Assembly (NCBI RefSeq): GCF_031202265.1
Contig: NZ_CP100604.1
Location: forward strand, 4,446,501-4,510,500
Length of the DNA: 64,000 nucleotides
Origin: Bradyrhizobium sp. Ash2021
GTDB taxonomy: Bacteria; Pseudomonadota; Alphaproteobacteria; Rhizobiales; Xanthobacteraceae
Reading direction: 5' to 3'
Part shown: positions 36,156-43,924 of the stretch, piece after piece
How positions within the stretch are numbered: position 1 is the first letter of the stretch
Layout of the letters: the number at the start of each line of letters is the position of its first letter
Notes under the pieces: generated by a model
Told to the model about the DNA's origin: nothing
Database searches by the model: none
Seen by the model: the letters and a program-made list of their open reading frames with translations, nothing else
Made by a program: the position numbers and the translations under genes

Positions 36156-36506
36156 TCGCTCGCCGATCCGTTACCAGGTCGTGACCTGCGTCACCTCAGC
36201 ATCTCCGCGCGGCAACGCTCGTTGGCGGCTGACTTCCGCTAAGGGGCAAAAGCGGAAGGGTCGGCCTGTCGGCTTTATGTCTGCCAAAGCGGACATCGTT
36301 GAAGACCGCTGCCATTCCGTTTGGTGCCAGCTTCGGAATTCGCTGCTCTCTCTTGATCACGCCGTGCAGAGAATCACCGAAACTCAGCCGACGCTCATCT
36401 CGACCTGTTCCTGCCGGACATTCGTTTCGGGCCGGCCTCTACCTTGCAGTTTGGCCAATTGCTACGTACCCTGAGACACCATCAGAGCAACGGGAGCCCG
36501 ACGCCC
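36156..36506. repeat. Gene-free stretch with second repeat relic
   Basis: No convincing gene. CTTCCGCT (36233-36240) faces AGCGGAAG (36251-36258), a perfect 8-bp inverted repeat, and 36225-36310 resembles a repeat family often seen in Bradyrhizobium. The promoter of the beta-propeller gene must lie in the right half. Confidence 0.5.
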
Positions 36507-37604
36507 ATGAACGGCTATCGCGTCTTACGCCATGCGTGGATCTTGTTGATGGTTGTACCCATTCCGGCCTGGGCCAGCATGGCCCGCATCTACGTCACCA
36601 ACAGCGCCGGGGACAGTATTCACGTCATTGATCCCGCCACCAACAAGGTGGTCCAGCAGATCAAGGGTATTGAGGGCGCGCACGGGATTGCATTCTCTCC
36701 CGACGGTTCCAGGGTCTATGTCAGCGATGAAGTCGATTCGACGCTGGATGTTTTCGACCGCAAATCCGGCAAGTTGATCAAGAAAGTGGAGTTGAGCGCC
36801 CACCCCAACAATATCGCGGTGGCCAAAGACGGCCGCATCGTGGTCGGCATCGCCCGCGATCCCGGCGCGCTCGATATCATCGATCCGGCAACCCTGACGC
36901 GGACCAAAAGCGTGCCGGTTAACGGCAGGCTGCATAACGTCTATGTAACGTCTGACAGCAAATACGCCGTCACCGGTTCGATCCGAACCGGGATCGTAAC
37001 GGTCATCGATCTCGCCACCGAGCAACCGGCGTGGGAGATCAAGCTCGACAAGGGCATTCGCCCGATGGCGATCGAAGCGGGCCCGGATGGCTCGACCAAA
37101 CGTATCTTCGTGCAATTGTCTGACCTTAACGGATTTGCGGTGGTGGATTTTGCCGCGCGCAAGGAAGTGGCACGGATCCAGCTACCTGCAGCCAAGGCCG
37201 AGTTCGAGACCGATGGGGACCGCGCCACGGCGCCTTCACACGGCATCGGCGTCGCACCCGACGGCAAGAGCCTGTGGGTGACCAGCATCCCCAATAACGC
37301 GGTGTATGTTTATTCGCTTGCCGACCTCACGCTATCAGGCGAAGTAGCACTTCCGTCCCTCAAGCTAAGGGGGCATGGATCGATTTCGGCGGTTGCGAAC
37401 TGGGTCACCTTCACGCCCGACAGCAAGACGGTCTACATTTCCAACGCGGGTCTGCGCTCGGTCTCGGCGATCGATACCGCATCCATGAAGCTGATCGCCG
37501 TGGTTCCGGTCGGCGAGGTGCCCAAGCGCATCAATACGCTTGTTATCCCCGACCGTCCGGGCGCCGCCGCTATTTCTTCTGGGAAGCGAGCGTCGCTCCA
37601 TTGA
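36507..37604 (+). CDS. Secreted beta-propeller protein (YVTN repeats)
   Basis: A 365-residue protein with a Sec signal (about 1-23, ending in AWA). Blades carry YVTN-type strands: RIYVTNSAGDSIHVIDPATNKVV, RVYVSDEVDSTLDVFD, NVYVTSDSKYAVTG, TVYISNAGLRSVSAID; at least six repeats, a seven-blade propeller. Periplasmic propellers of this type often partner with cytochromes or quinoproteins, and a small cytochrome c gene lies at its 3' end on the other strand, overlapping by 35 bases. The ATG at 36507 starts the signal peptide. Ligand unknown. Confidence 0.83.
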   Translation: MNGYRVLRHAWILLMVVPIPAWASMARIYVTNSAGDSIHVIDPATNKVVQQIKGIEGAHGIAFSPDGSRVYVSDEVDSTLDVFDRKSGKLIKKVELSAHPNNIAVAKDGRIVVGIARDPGALDIIDPATLTRTKSVPVNGRLHNVYVTSDSKYAVTGSIRTGIVTVIDLATEQPAWEIKLDKGIRPMAIEAGPDGSTKRIFVQLSDLNGFAVVDFAARKEVARIQLPAAKAEFETDGDRATAPSHGIGVAPDGKSLWVTSIPNNAVYVYSLADLTLSGEVALPSLKLRGHGSISAVANWVTFTPDSKTVYISNAGLRSVSAIDTASMKLIAVVPVGEVPKRINTLVIPDRPGAAAISSGKRASLH

Positions 37605-38016
37605 CCCACGCGGCAAGCGTGCGCCAGGCCGGATCGCGTTTCGACGGGAACTGGCGCCCGCCAGAGTGAAACACATCGCCGCCGGCTTCGGGGCCAAGGG
37701 GATGAAGCAGCAACCGGCTTGTATCGGGATCGCCCGGGTTGACGAGCTTTGCGACCATCTCGAAATTGCGGCGCGATTGTTCCTCGGTCCAGGCAGGCTC
37801 CCCCTTTGAAAGCCGCTCGAGACGGAATGCGTTGTTGCTCTCGGCATGACAGACGTAGCAGCGGGCATGTTCAGGGCGTTTGGTCAGAAAGACCGGCTCG
37901 ACGCGGCTCTTGAAAAATTCGTAGTCAAGTTTCGGCACGGTTTGCGCGGCGGTGATGGCGCTGGAAACGGCCAGCGCCGCCAGAACCGCCACGGCTGTCA
38001 AAGCACGACCCGACAT
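37570..38016 (-). CDS. Small periplasmic c-type cytochrome
   Basis: A 148-residue protein with a signal peptide (1-24, cleaved after TAA) and a single haem-binding site CYVCH at about 53-57. The region around it (YEFFKSRVEPVFLTKRPEHARCYVCH) resembles the planctomycete-type cytochrome c family. A distant methionine ligand is not obvious. GGGAAG is seven bases before the ATG. Its 3' end overlaps the beta-propeller gene tail-to-tail by 35 bases, so both genes share a short antisense segment. Role unknown; electron transfer in the periplasm is likely. Confidence 0.77.
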   Translation of the reverse strand: MSGRALTAVAVLAALAVSSAITAAQTVPKLDYEFFKSRVEPVFLTKRPEHARCYVCHAESNNAFRLERLSKGEPAWTEEQSRRNFEMVAKLVNPGDPDTSRLLLHPLGPEAGGDVFHSGGRQFPSKRDPAWRTLAAWVNGATLASQKK

Positions 38017-38182
38017 TCAACTTCCCATCAGCGCAGGAGTTCGAGTTCGGATCGTACTTCAAATGCGACGGCGGACAAGTCGCTCCAGCCATTTTACGCC
38101 CTGCAAGTTTGCCCGACGGGCAAATCAAGATTTCCTGTCAAGCCCTATTTAAGAAAATAATCCGCTTGTCGCGTCGGGCAAA

Positions 38183-38640
38183 TCAGTGGTGTTTCTCCGC
38201 GCGTCTCACCCGACAAGAGGGGCGGCTCGCGATCGTCACGAAACGTGCGGTGGGATGCGGTGGACGTAGATGCTGCGACTGACGAGCGCGGCGGATGCGG
38301 ACGGCGAAGTCGTGTGGTCCTGACGCCCCGATGCTGGCGTCAAGTTTTTGAGAAGCAAACGCTTCGCAGGGATGACGGTGGCAAGAAAGCCCGTTCACCG
38401 GGGAGAGCGCGAAGTAAACCGTAAAACCATTGCGCAGGGAAGGCCGGATGTTCTCCGCTGAACCTGTATGCTCGTGTGCGTGTTCTTGTGCACAGTGCAC
38501 GCGAGACCGCGGGTGCAGCGCGCACCCGGCTTTCCCTGCGCCCTCTGTGTTTCGAGGGCAACGCTCATGGAAAACCTCGGGCGCATCGCGCCGCGAGCCA
38601 CTAATTCGTGTCTGCTTTGCTTTTGACATTGAATCCGGAA
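38183..38640. repeat. Dispersed repeat between the cytochrome and recJ
   Basis: The 38017-38687 stretch has no real gene. Its middle portion reads like a repeat I recall from Bradyrhizobium genomes, usually mis-annotated as a small protein with themes such as GRRESRVRAAPAVS, RAYRFSGEHPAFPAQW and LLRALPGERAF on the minus strand. The same sequence makes a false N-terminal extension of recJ possible, which should be discarded. The boundaries are approximate. Confidence 0.6.
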
Positions 38641-38687
38641 GTGCGCAGAGATGGCAGGGCACGTTGGCCCCACAGACTGAAAGCATC

Positions 38688-40529
38688 ATGACGCCTCCCG
38701 TAACCGCCTTGCCCGTCGAATTACCGCCGGCATTTCTTGGCGTCGCAAAATCGGCGACGGGAAAATTGTGGCGCGACCGGCTCGATGCCCGCGGCGCGGC
38801 AAAGGCGCTCGCGATCGTGCAGCGCTATCAACTGCCGGAAATGCTGGCGCGGGTGATCGCGGGGCGCGACGTCGAGCTCGACGCGGTCGAGGATTTCCTC
38901 GATCCGACCATCCGCAAGTTGATGCCCGACCCGCATACCGTGACGCAGATGGAAACCGCCGCAAAGCGGATTGCCGATGCGGCGACGCGCGGCGAGAAGG
39001 TCGCGATCTTCGGCGATTACGATGTCGACGGCGCGACCTCGGCGGCGCTGCTGGCCTGGCATCTGCGCCATTGCGGGCTCGATCCGCTGATCCACATCCC
39101 CGACCGCATTTTCGAAGGCTACGGGCCCAATGTCGAGGCGGTGCGCGCGCTCGCGGGCAAGGGCGCGACGCTGCTGGTCACCGTCGATTGCGGCACCACC
39201 AGCCTCGAGCCGTTTGCCGAAGCGCGACGGCTCGGCATGTCCATCGTCGTCATCGATCACCATCAGACCGCGGATGAATTGCCCGAGGTCGATGCGCTGG
39301 TGAATCCGAACCGGGCCGATGATCTCTCCGGTCTCGGCTATCTCGCCGCCGTCGGCCTCGTGCTGATCACGCTGGTGGCGGTGAACCGTGAATTGCGCCA
39401 GCGCGGGTTCTGGACCGGCCAGCGGCCGGAGCCGGATCTGCTGGGCATGCTGCATCACGTCGCGCTCGGCACCGTGGCCGATGTTGCGTCGTTGACCGGC
39501 CTCAACCGCGCCTTCGTCGCCAAGGGCCTGATCGCGATGCGACGCCGCGACCATGTCGGCCACACCGCGCTGATGGACGTCTCAAGGCTGAACGGCCCGC
39601 CCGAAGCCTGGCATCTCGGCTTCATGCTGGGCCCGCGTATCAACGCCGGCGGCCGGATCGGGCGCGCCGATCTCGGGGTGCGGTTGCTGTTGGAAGGCGA
39701 TGTCTCCGAGGCTGCGCGGATCGCCGCCGAGCTCGATCGCCTCAACGGCGAACGCCGGCTCATCGAGCAGGCGGCCGAAGCGCAGGCCGAAGCCGAGGCG
39801 CTGGCCTCGCTCGGGCTGGAGGACAAGGGAGCGGTGATCGTGACCGCAGCCGAAGGCTGGCATCCCGGCGTGGTTGGCCTCGTCGCCTCGCGGCTGAAGG
39901 AAAAATTCGCACGGCCCGCCTTTGCCATCGCCCTGGAGCCCGGCGGCATCGGCACCGGCTCGGGCCGCTCGATCTCCGGCGTCGATCTCGGCAAGGCGGT
40001 GCGGCAGGCGGTCAAGGAAAAATTGCTGATGAAGGGCGGCGGCCACGCCATGGCCGCCGGTGTAACGCTGCGCAAGGAAAAGCTGGCGGAGTTTCGCGCC
40101 TTCATGGAAAGCGCGCTGGCCGCCGATGTCGCCAACTCCCGTCACGAGAACGAGTTGTTCATCGACGGCGCCGTCAGCGCGCGCGCGGTGACGCCGGAAT
40201 TCGCGGCGACGCTGAACCGCGCCGGCCCGTTCGGCGCCGGCAATCCCGAGCCCATCATCGCGCTGCCGTCGCATCAACTGGTCTATGCCGACGAAGTGGG
40301 GCAGGCGCATCTGCGCCTGCGGTTCAAATCCGGCGACGGCACCATCGTCAACGGCATCGCGTTCCGTTCGGTTGGACAGAAGCTCGGCAACGCGCTGACG
40401 CAAAATCGCGGCCAGCCCCTGCATGTGGCGGGATCGCTCGCGGTGGATCGCTGGCAGGGCTCGGAACGCGTACAATTGCGCGTGGTCGATGTCGCCGTGC
40501 CGGATCAGGGACCGGCGATCATCAGATAA
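38688..40529 (+). CDS. recJ: Single-stranded-DNA-specific exonuclease
   Basis: A 613-residue 5'-3' exonuclease of recombination and repair. DHH motifs: IFGDYDVDGATSAALL (motif I, about 106-121), VDCGTT (II), VIDHHQTADELP (III, the DHH itself), and MLGPRINAGGRIG; the DHHA1 signature is GGGHAMAAGV near 450. The ATG at 38688 begins the conserved N-terminus; an upstream frame in the dispersed repeat is open but has no RecJ character. The size is close to that of E. coli RecJ (577). Confidence 0.92.
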   Translation: MTPPVTALPVELPPAFLGVAKSATGKLWRDRLDARGAAKALAIVQRYQLPEMLARVIAGRDVELDAVEDFLDPTIRKLMPDPHTVTQMETAAKRIADAATRGEKVAIFGDYDVDGATSAALLAWHLRHCGLDPLIHIPDRIFEGYGPNVEAVRALAGKGATLLVTVDCGTTSLEPFAEARRLGMSIVVIDHHQTADELPEVDALVNPNRADDLSGLGYLAAVGLVLITLVAVNRELRQRGFWTGQRPEPDLLGMLHHVALGTVADVASLTGLNRAFVAKGLIAMRRRDHVGHTALMDVSRLNGPPEAWHLGFMLGPRINAGGRIGRADLGVRLLLEGDVSEAARIAAELDRLNGERRLIEQAAEAQAEAEALASLGLEDKGAVIVTAAEGWHPGVVGLVASRLKEKFARPAFAIALEPGGIGTGSGRSISGVDLGKAVRQAVKEKLLMKGGGHAMAAGVTLRKEKLAEFRAFMESALAADVANSRHENELFIDGAVSARAVTPEFAATLNRAGPFGAGNPEPIIALPSHQLVYADEVGQAHLRLRFKSGDGTIVNGIAFRSVGQKLGNALTQNRGQPLHVAGSLAVDRWQGSERVQLRVVDVAVPDQGPAIIR

Positions 40530-40569
40530 ATCAATTCCAACGAAGCCGACAATAACAAAGGGAACGGAA

Positions 40570-41376
40570 ATGACGGGTCAGGTTCAAGGCAAGGTCGCGC
40601 TGGTCACGGGCGGCGCATCCGGCATTGGCGAAGCGGTGTCCGAATTGTTGGCGCGCGAAGGCGCTTCGGTTGCCGTAACAGACGTCGACGACCTCAAGGG
40701 ACCCGGCGTCGTCGCGAACATCAAAAAAGCCGGCGGCGAGGCGATCTTCATCCATCAGGATGTGACCAGCGAAGCACGCTGGATCGAAGTCGTGGCCGAG
40801 GTCGAGAAGCGTTACGGCCGGCTGGACATCCTGGTTTCGAATGCGGGCATCGGAATCTCGGTGCCGTCGATCACGGATATGACGCTGGAAGACTGGCGGC
40901 GGCAGAACGCGATCAATCTCGACGGCGTCTTTCTCTCGGTGAAGCATTGCCTGCCGGTGATGCGCAAGACCGGCGGCGGCTCGATCGTTATGATGTCGTC
41001 GCTGGCGGGCCTGCGCGGCGCGCCCGGCCTGTCCGCCTACAGCGCGACCAAGGGCGGCGTGCGGCTGTTCGCCAAGTCGATCGCGATGGAGTGTGCCGCG
41101 GTGGGCGACGGCATCCGGGTCAACTCGGTGCATCCCGGCATCATCGACACCCCGATCTGGGGCAAGATTCCAACGGAAGCCGCGGGGCGCGGACAGAACG
41201 CGCCGATCGATCCGGAGGAGCGCGCCAAGATCGCGACGCCGCTGGCGCGCGCCGGCCATGCCTCGGAGATTGCGCAGGGCGTGCTGTATCTGGCGTCCGA
41301 TGCGTCGAGCTATGTGACGGGAACTGAACTGGTGATCGACGGCGGCATGAATGCTGGCGGCGTTCCGCGCAGGTGA
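40570..41376 (+). CDS. Short-chain dehydrogenase/reductase (glucose dehydrogenase-like)
   Basis: A 268-residue classical SDR. TGGASGIGEA (14-23), SNAGIG (about 93-98), Ser in MMSSLAGLRG and YSATKGG for the catalytic Tyr/Lys, and VHPGIIDTPIWG for the substrate loop. NAD(H) is suggested by TDVDDL at the end of the second strand. AGGGAA precedes the ATG at 40570, 40 bases after recJ. The substrate is not deducible; similar enzymes include cyclohexanol and sugar dehydrogenases. Confidence 0.87.
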   Translation: MTGQVQGKVALVTGGASGIGEAVSELLAREGASVAVTDVDDLKGPGVVANIKKAGGEAIFIHQDVTSEARWIEVVAEVEKRYGRLDILVSNAGIGISVPSITDMTLEDWRRQNAINLDGVFLSVKHCLPVMRKTGGGSIVMMSSLAGLRGAPGLSAYSATKGGVRLFAKSIAMECAAVGDGIRVNSVHPGIIDTPIWGKIPTEAAGRGQNAPIDPEERAKIATPLARAGHASEIAQGVLYLASDASSYVTGTELVIDGGMNAGGVPRR

Positions 41377-41387
41377 GGGGTCTTGTT

Positions 41388-41472
41388 CGTCATTGCGAGG
41401 AGCGCAGCGACGAAGCAATCCGTTCTTCCTTTCCGCGGAGGGATGGATTGCTTCGCTTCGCTCGCAATGACG
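41388..41472. repeat. Palindromic interspersed repeat
   Basis: CGTCATTGCGAGGAGCGCAG at the left and its imperfect complement GCTTCGCTCGCAATGACG at the right form a long hairpin, with inner AGCAATCC/GGATTGCT. This is a dispersed element common in Bradyrhizobium, placed between two convergent genes. Confidence 0.75.
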
Positions 41473-41477
41473 CTGAC

Positions 41478-42710
41478 CTAACTGCCCTGCCGCAACCGCG
41501 CCAACACCTTCAGCCCGCCATAGCCGTCCGCCGGCAACAGCCCCATTTTCGTCTGATAGTCCTTCACGGCCTTCATGGTGTCGTTGCCGACGCGGCCGTC
41601 ATTGCCACCGGTGTCGAAGCCGGCCTTGGTCAGGCGGGTCTGCATTTCCTGCACTTCGGCCAGCGTCAGCGCGCGCTCGGAACCGGGAAATGGTTGAATG
41701 AACGGCGGCGCGCCGAGAATGCGGTCGCCGAGATGGCAGATCGCCAGCGCATAGTTCATCGACGGGTTGTAGCTGCGCACCGCGTAGAAATTCGGTCCGA
41801 GCAGGAACGCAGGTCCGCCGGCGACCGGCACCCACATCTGGGCCGAGGCGTTTTGTTGCGGGAACGGCTGGCCGTCGGCTCTGACAACGCCGGCGCTTGC
41901 CCACGCCGCATAGGTGCGGCTGCCGCTCGCGGCGCCGGACGCGCGGACCTCGTAGCCCCAATGTTCGCCGCGGTGATATTTGCCGCGGTTGACCAGGAAG
42001 CGCGCGCTGGAGCCCAGCGCATCGTCGGGCTTGCCGAACGGCGACACCTTGCCGTCGTGATCGTAGTCCATGCCGACATTGAGCCAGACTTCCGGCATCC
42101 ATTGGGTGTGCCCCATCGCGCCGGCCCAGGATCCCCGCATTTCCTCCGGCGTGCCCCAGCCACGGTCGACGATCTTCAAGGCGTTGATCAGCTCGGTTTC
42201 CCAATAGGCTTTTCGGCGCGGCTCGTTCCAGGCCAGTGCCGCGAGCGAGGGAAACACCGGCGTCATGTGGTTCTGCTGCACCAGCGGATCGCCATAGGCG
42301 GATTCGACACCCCACAGCGCCAGCAGCGTGCCGCGCTCGACGCCGAAATCCTGCTCGATCCGGGCGAACAGCGCCTCGTTCTTCTTCAGCGCCTCGCGGC
42401 CGTTGATGATGCGCCAGTCCGAGACGCGGCGATTGATGTACTGCCAGATCTGCTCGTTGAATTCCGGCTGTTTCTGCATCTGCTTGAACACGGACATGTC
42501 GGGCTCGATGTGGCCCATCACGCGGGTCCAGGTCGTCTCCGAAATGCCCTTGGCCAAGGCACGGGCGCGAAAGCCGTCGCGCCATTGGTTGAAGCCCGGG
42601 GGCGCCGTGGCGAACGCCGCGAGCGGATGCGCAAGCAACGCGCCGCCCGCGAGGCCAGCTTTGAGCAGGCCGCGGCGGGTAGGGGAGCGCAGAGAATCAG
42701 GCTGTTTCAT
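41478..42710 (-). CDS. Lytic murein transglycosylase (MltB family) with peptidoglycan-binding domain
   Basis: A 410-residue enzyme cleaving the glycan MurNAc-GlcNAc bond. N-terminal SPTRRGLLKAGLAGGALL is a Tat-type signal. The SLT domain has catalytic Glu136 in LWGVESAYGDP, then GAMGHTQWMPEVW and NYALAICHLGDRI. The C-terminal domain (about 350-410, LTLAEVQEMQTRLTKAGFDTGG with NDTMKAVKDYQ) is a peptidoglycan-binding domain. It acts in the periplasm on the cell wall. Separate from neighbours; a palindromic repeat lies after its stop. Confidence 0.88.
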   Translation of the reverse strand: MKQPDSLRSPTRRGLLKAGLAGGALLAHPLAAFATAPPGFNQWRDGFRARALAKGISETTWTRVMGHIEPDMSVFKQMQKQPEFNEQIWQYINRRVSDWRIINGREALKKNEALFARIEQDFGVERGTLLALWGVESAYGDPLVQQNHMTPVFPSLAALAWNEPRRKAYWETELINALKIVDRGWGTPEEMRGSWAGAMGHTQWMPEVWLNVGMDYDHDGKVSPFGKPDDALGSSARFLVNRGKYHRGEHWGYEVRASGAASGSRTYAAWASAGVVRADGQPFPQQNASAQMWVPVAGGPAFLLGPNFYAVRSYNPSMNYALAICHLGDRILGAPPFIQPFPGSERALTLAEVQEMQTRLTKAGFDTGGNDGRVGNDTMKAVKDYQTKMGLLPADGYGGLKVLARLRQGS

Positions 42711-42764
42711 CGGGTCAGTGTAGCGGCGGAGCAGGCGTGCACCAAAAGCCAGGGCGCCGCGGAA

Positions 42765-43376
42765 CTAGCCTTCCTGCTGCAAATCTGTGGCGATTTTGGA
42801 CAGCCAGCGCCGGACGATGATCTGCGTCTTGGCGCCAAGCCCGGCAGTCAGCCGCCGCTCCAGCGCCTTGGCGTGACGCCGGCATTTTTCGAGCAGGCGC
42901 TCGCCGCGCCGCGTCATGGTCCATTGCAGCACCCGGCCGTGGACCGGGTGCGGGGTCTTCCTGATGGCGCCGTCGCGTTCCAGGTTGCGGATGATGACGC
43001 CGACGGTCTGCGGGGTCAGCAGCGCCACCCGCGCGAGATCGGCGCCGGACAGCCCAGGATAGGCCTTGAGCATCGTGAGTACGATGAATTGCGGCGGCGT
43101 CACGCCGAGCTTGGCGAGCGCCCGTTCCAACCTGAGCCGCGTCGCGGCCTGGGCCTGCCGCAGCAAATAGGCGAGGTAGCCCCTTTCGCCGCGCTTGCCT
43201 TCGCCGGGCGGCGGCGGATGGCCGAAGGCGACCGGAGGATGATTGGCGGATTTTTTCCGGCGCCGGGCAGGTTTTTTCGCCGCCGCGATTTTTCGGGATT
43301 TTTTCGATTTTCTGGACGGCGCTTTTCGCGCCGCGCCCGATTTTGCCTTCGCCAAAATTCCGATCTTGCGCGACAT
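42765..43376 (-). CDS. MarR-family regulator with a basic N-terminal tail
   Basis: A 203-residue regulator. The MarR core is in the C-terminal 145 residues: LGVTPPQFIVLTMLKAYPGLSGADLARVALLTPQTVGVIIRNLERDGAI for the HTH and HPVHGRVLQWTMTRRG for the wing. The first 60 residues are Lys/Arg-rich (SRKSKKSRKIAAAKKPARRRKKS), an unusual histone-like tail that could add non-specific DNA binding. I take ATG 43376, directly within the promoter region that holds two short inverted repeats. Divergent from the AhpD-like gene, which it probably controls. Confidence 0.8.
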   Translation of the reverse strand: MSRKIGILAKAKSGAARKAPSRKSKKSRKIAAAKKPARRRKKSANHPPVAFGHPPPPGEGKRGERGYLAYLLRQAQAATRLRLERALAKLGVTPPQFIVLTMLKAYPGLSGADLARVALLTPQTVGVIIRNLERDGAIRKTPHPVHGRVLQWTMTRRGERLLEKCRRHAKALERRLTAGLGAKTQIIVRRWLSKIATDLQQEG

Positions 43377-43409
43377 ATAAGGGCTCTTATAATAAATCAG
43401 AACACTGAT
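43377..43409. promoter_or_regulatory. Putative MarR operators in the divergent region
   Basis: Two short inverted repeats lie between the marR and AhpD-like starts: ATAAG-4-CTTAT (43377-43390) and ATCAG-4-CTGAT (43396-43409). Their position, over both promoters, fits a repressor target. Confidence 0.5.
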
Positions 43410-43426
43410 AACACGAGGCGATGAAA

Positions 43427-43906
43427 ATGTCACATGCGCGGAAGGAATACGAAGACTTCGGGACGCTGGCGCCCGACGCCTACGAAATCGTGCTGGCGCT
43501 CGGCAAGGCGGCCGCCAAGGCCGGCCTCGACAAGCAACTGCTCGAGCTCATCAAGTTGCGCGCCTCTCAGATTAACGGCTGCGCCTTCTGCGTGCAGTTT
43601 CACATCCTGCAGAGCGAGAGCCTCGGCATTCCCACCGACAAGCTCAACCTCGTCGTGGTCTGGCGCGAGGCGCCGCAGTTCTCGCCACGCGAACGTGCAG
43701 CGCTCGCCTGGACCGAAGCGCTGACCTTGTTGCCCGGCGGCGTCAGCGACGAAGTCTACGCGCAGGCGAGCGCGGAATTCTCCGAGAAGGAGCTGACCTA
43801 TCTCACCTCGGCGATCGCTTCGATCAATGTCTGGAACAGGTTCGGCGCCGCCTATCGCTGGACCCCGCCGGCGCGAGCAAAAGCCGTCGGCGCGGCGGCG
43901 TCGTAG
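43427..43906 (+). CDS. AhpD-like carboxymuconolactone decarboxylase-family protein
   Basis: A 159-residue protein of the alkylhydroperoxidase D-like family. The redox motif is CAFCVQFH (about 52-59), with the Cys-x-x-Cys pair and following His; LIKLRASQINGC before it is typical. Such proteins reduce peroxides or relay disulfides in the cytosol. GAGG sits eight bases before ATG 43427; a second ATG six bases upstream is too close to that site. The divergent MarR gene is probably its regulator, forming a stress-response pair. Confidence 0.85.
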   Translation: MSHARKEYEDFGTLAPDAYEIVLALGKAAAKAGLDKQLLELIKLRASQINGCAFCVQFHILQSESLGIPTDKLNLVVVWREAPQFSPRERAALAWTEALTLLPGGVSDEVYAQASAEFSEKELTYLTSAIASINVWNRFGAAYRWTPPARAKAVGAAAS

Positions 43907-43924
43907 TGTGGGATGTCGATGGAA

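Noticed and set aside
38430..38687. Extended N-terminus of RecJ
   Set aside because: The 86 extra residues derive from the dispersed repeat and do not resemble RecJ; ATG 38688 fits the family.
38183..38689. A possible 168-residue protein left of recJ on the minus strand
   Set aside because: Sequence themes match a dispersed repeat often mistaken for a gene; it overlaps the recJ start and has no conserved domain.
41373..43424. A long open frame of over 680 codons on the plus strand, opposite the transglycosylase and marR genes
   Set aside because: It is rich in Arg, His, Gly and Ala with no motif and mirrors the reverse frame of two real genes; a GC-rich codon-bias shadow.
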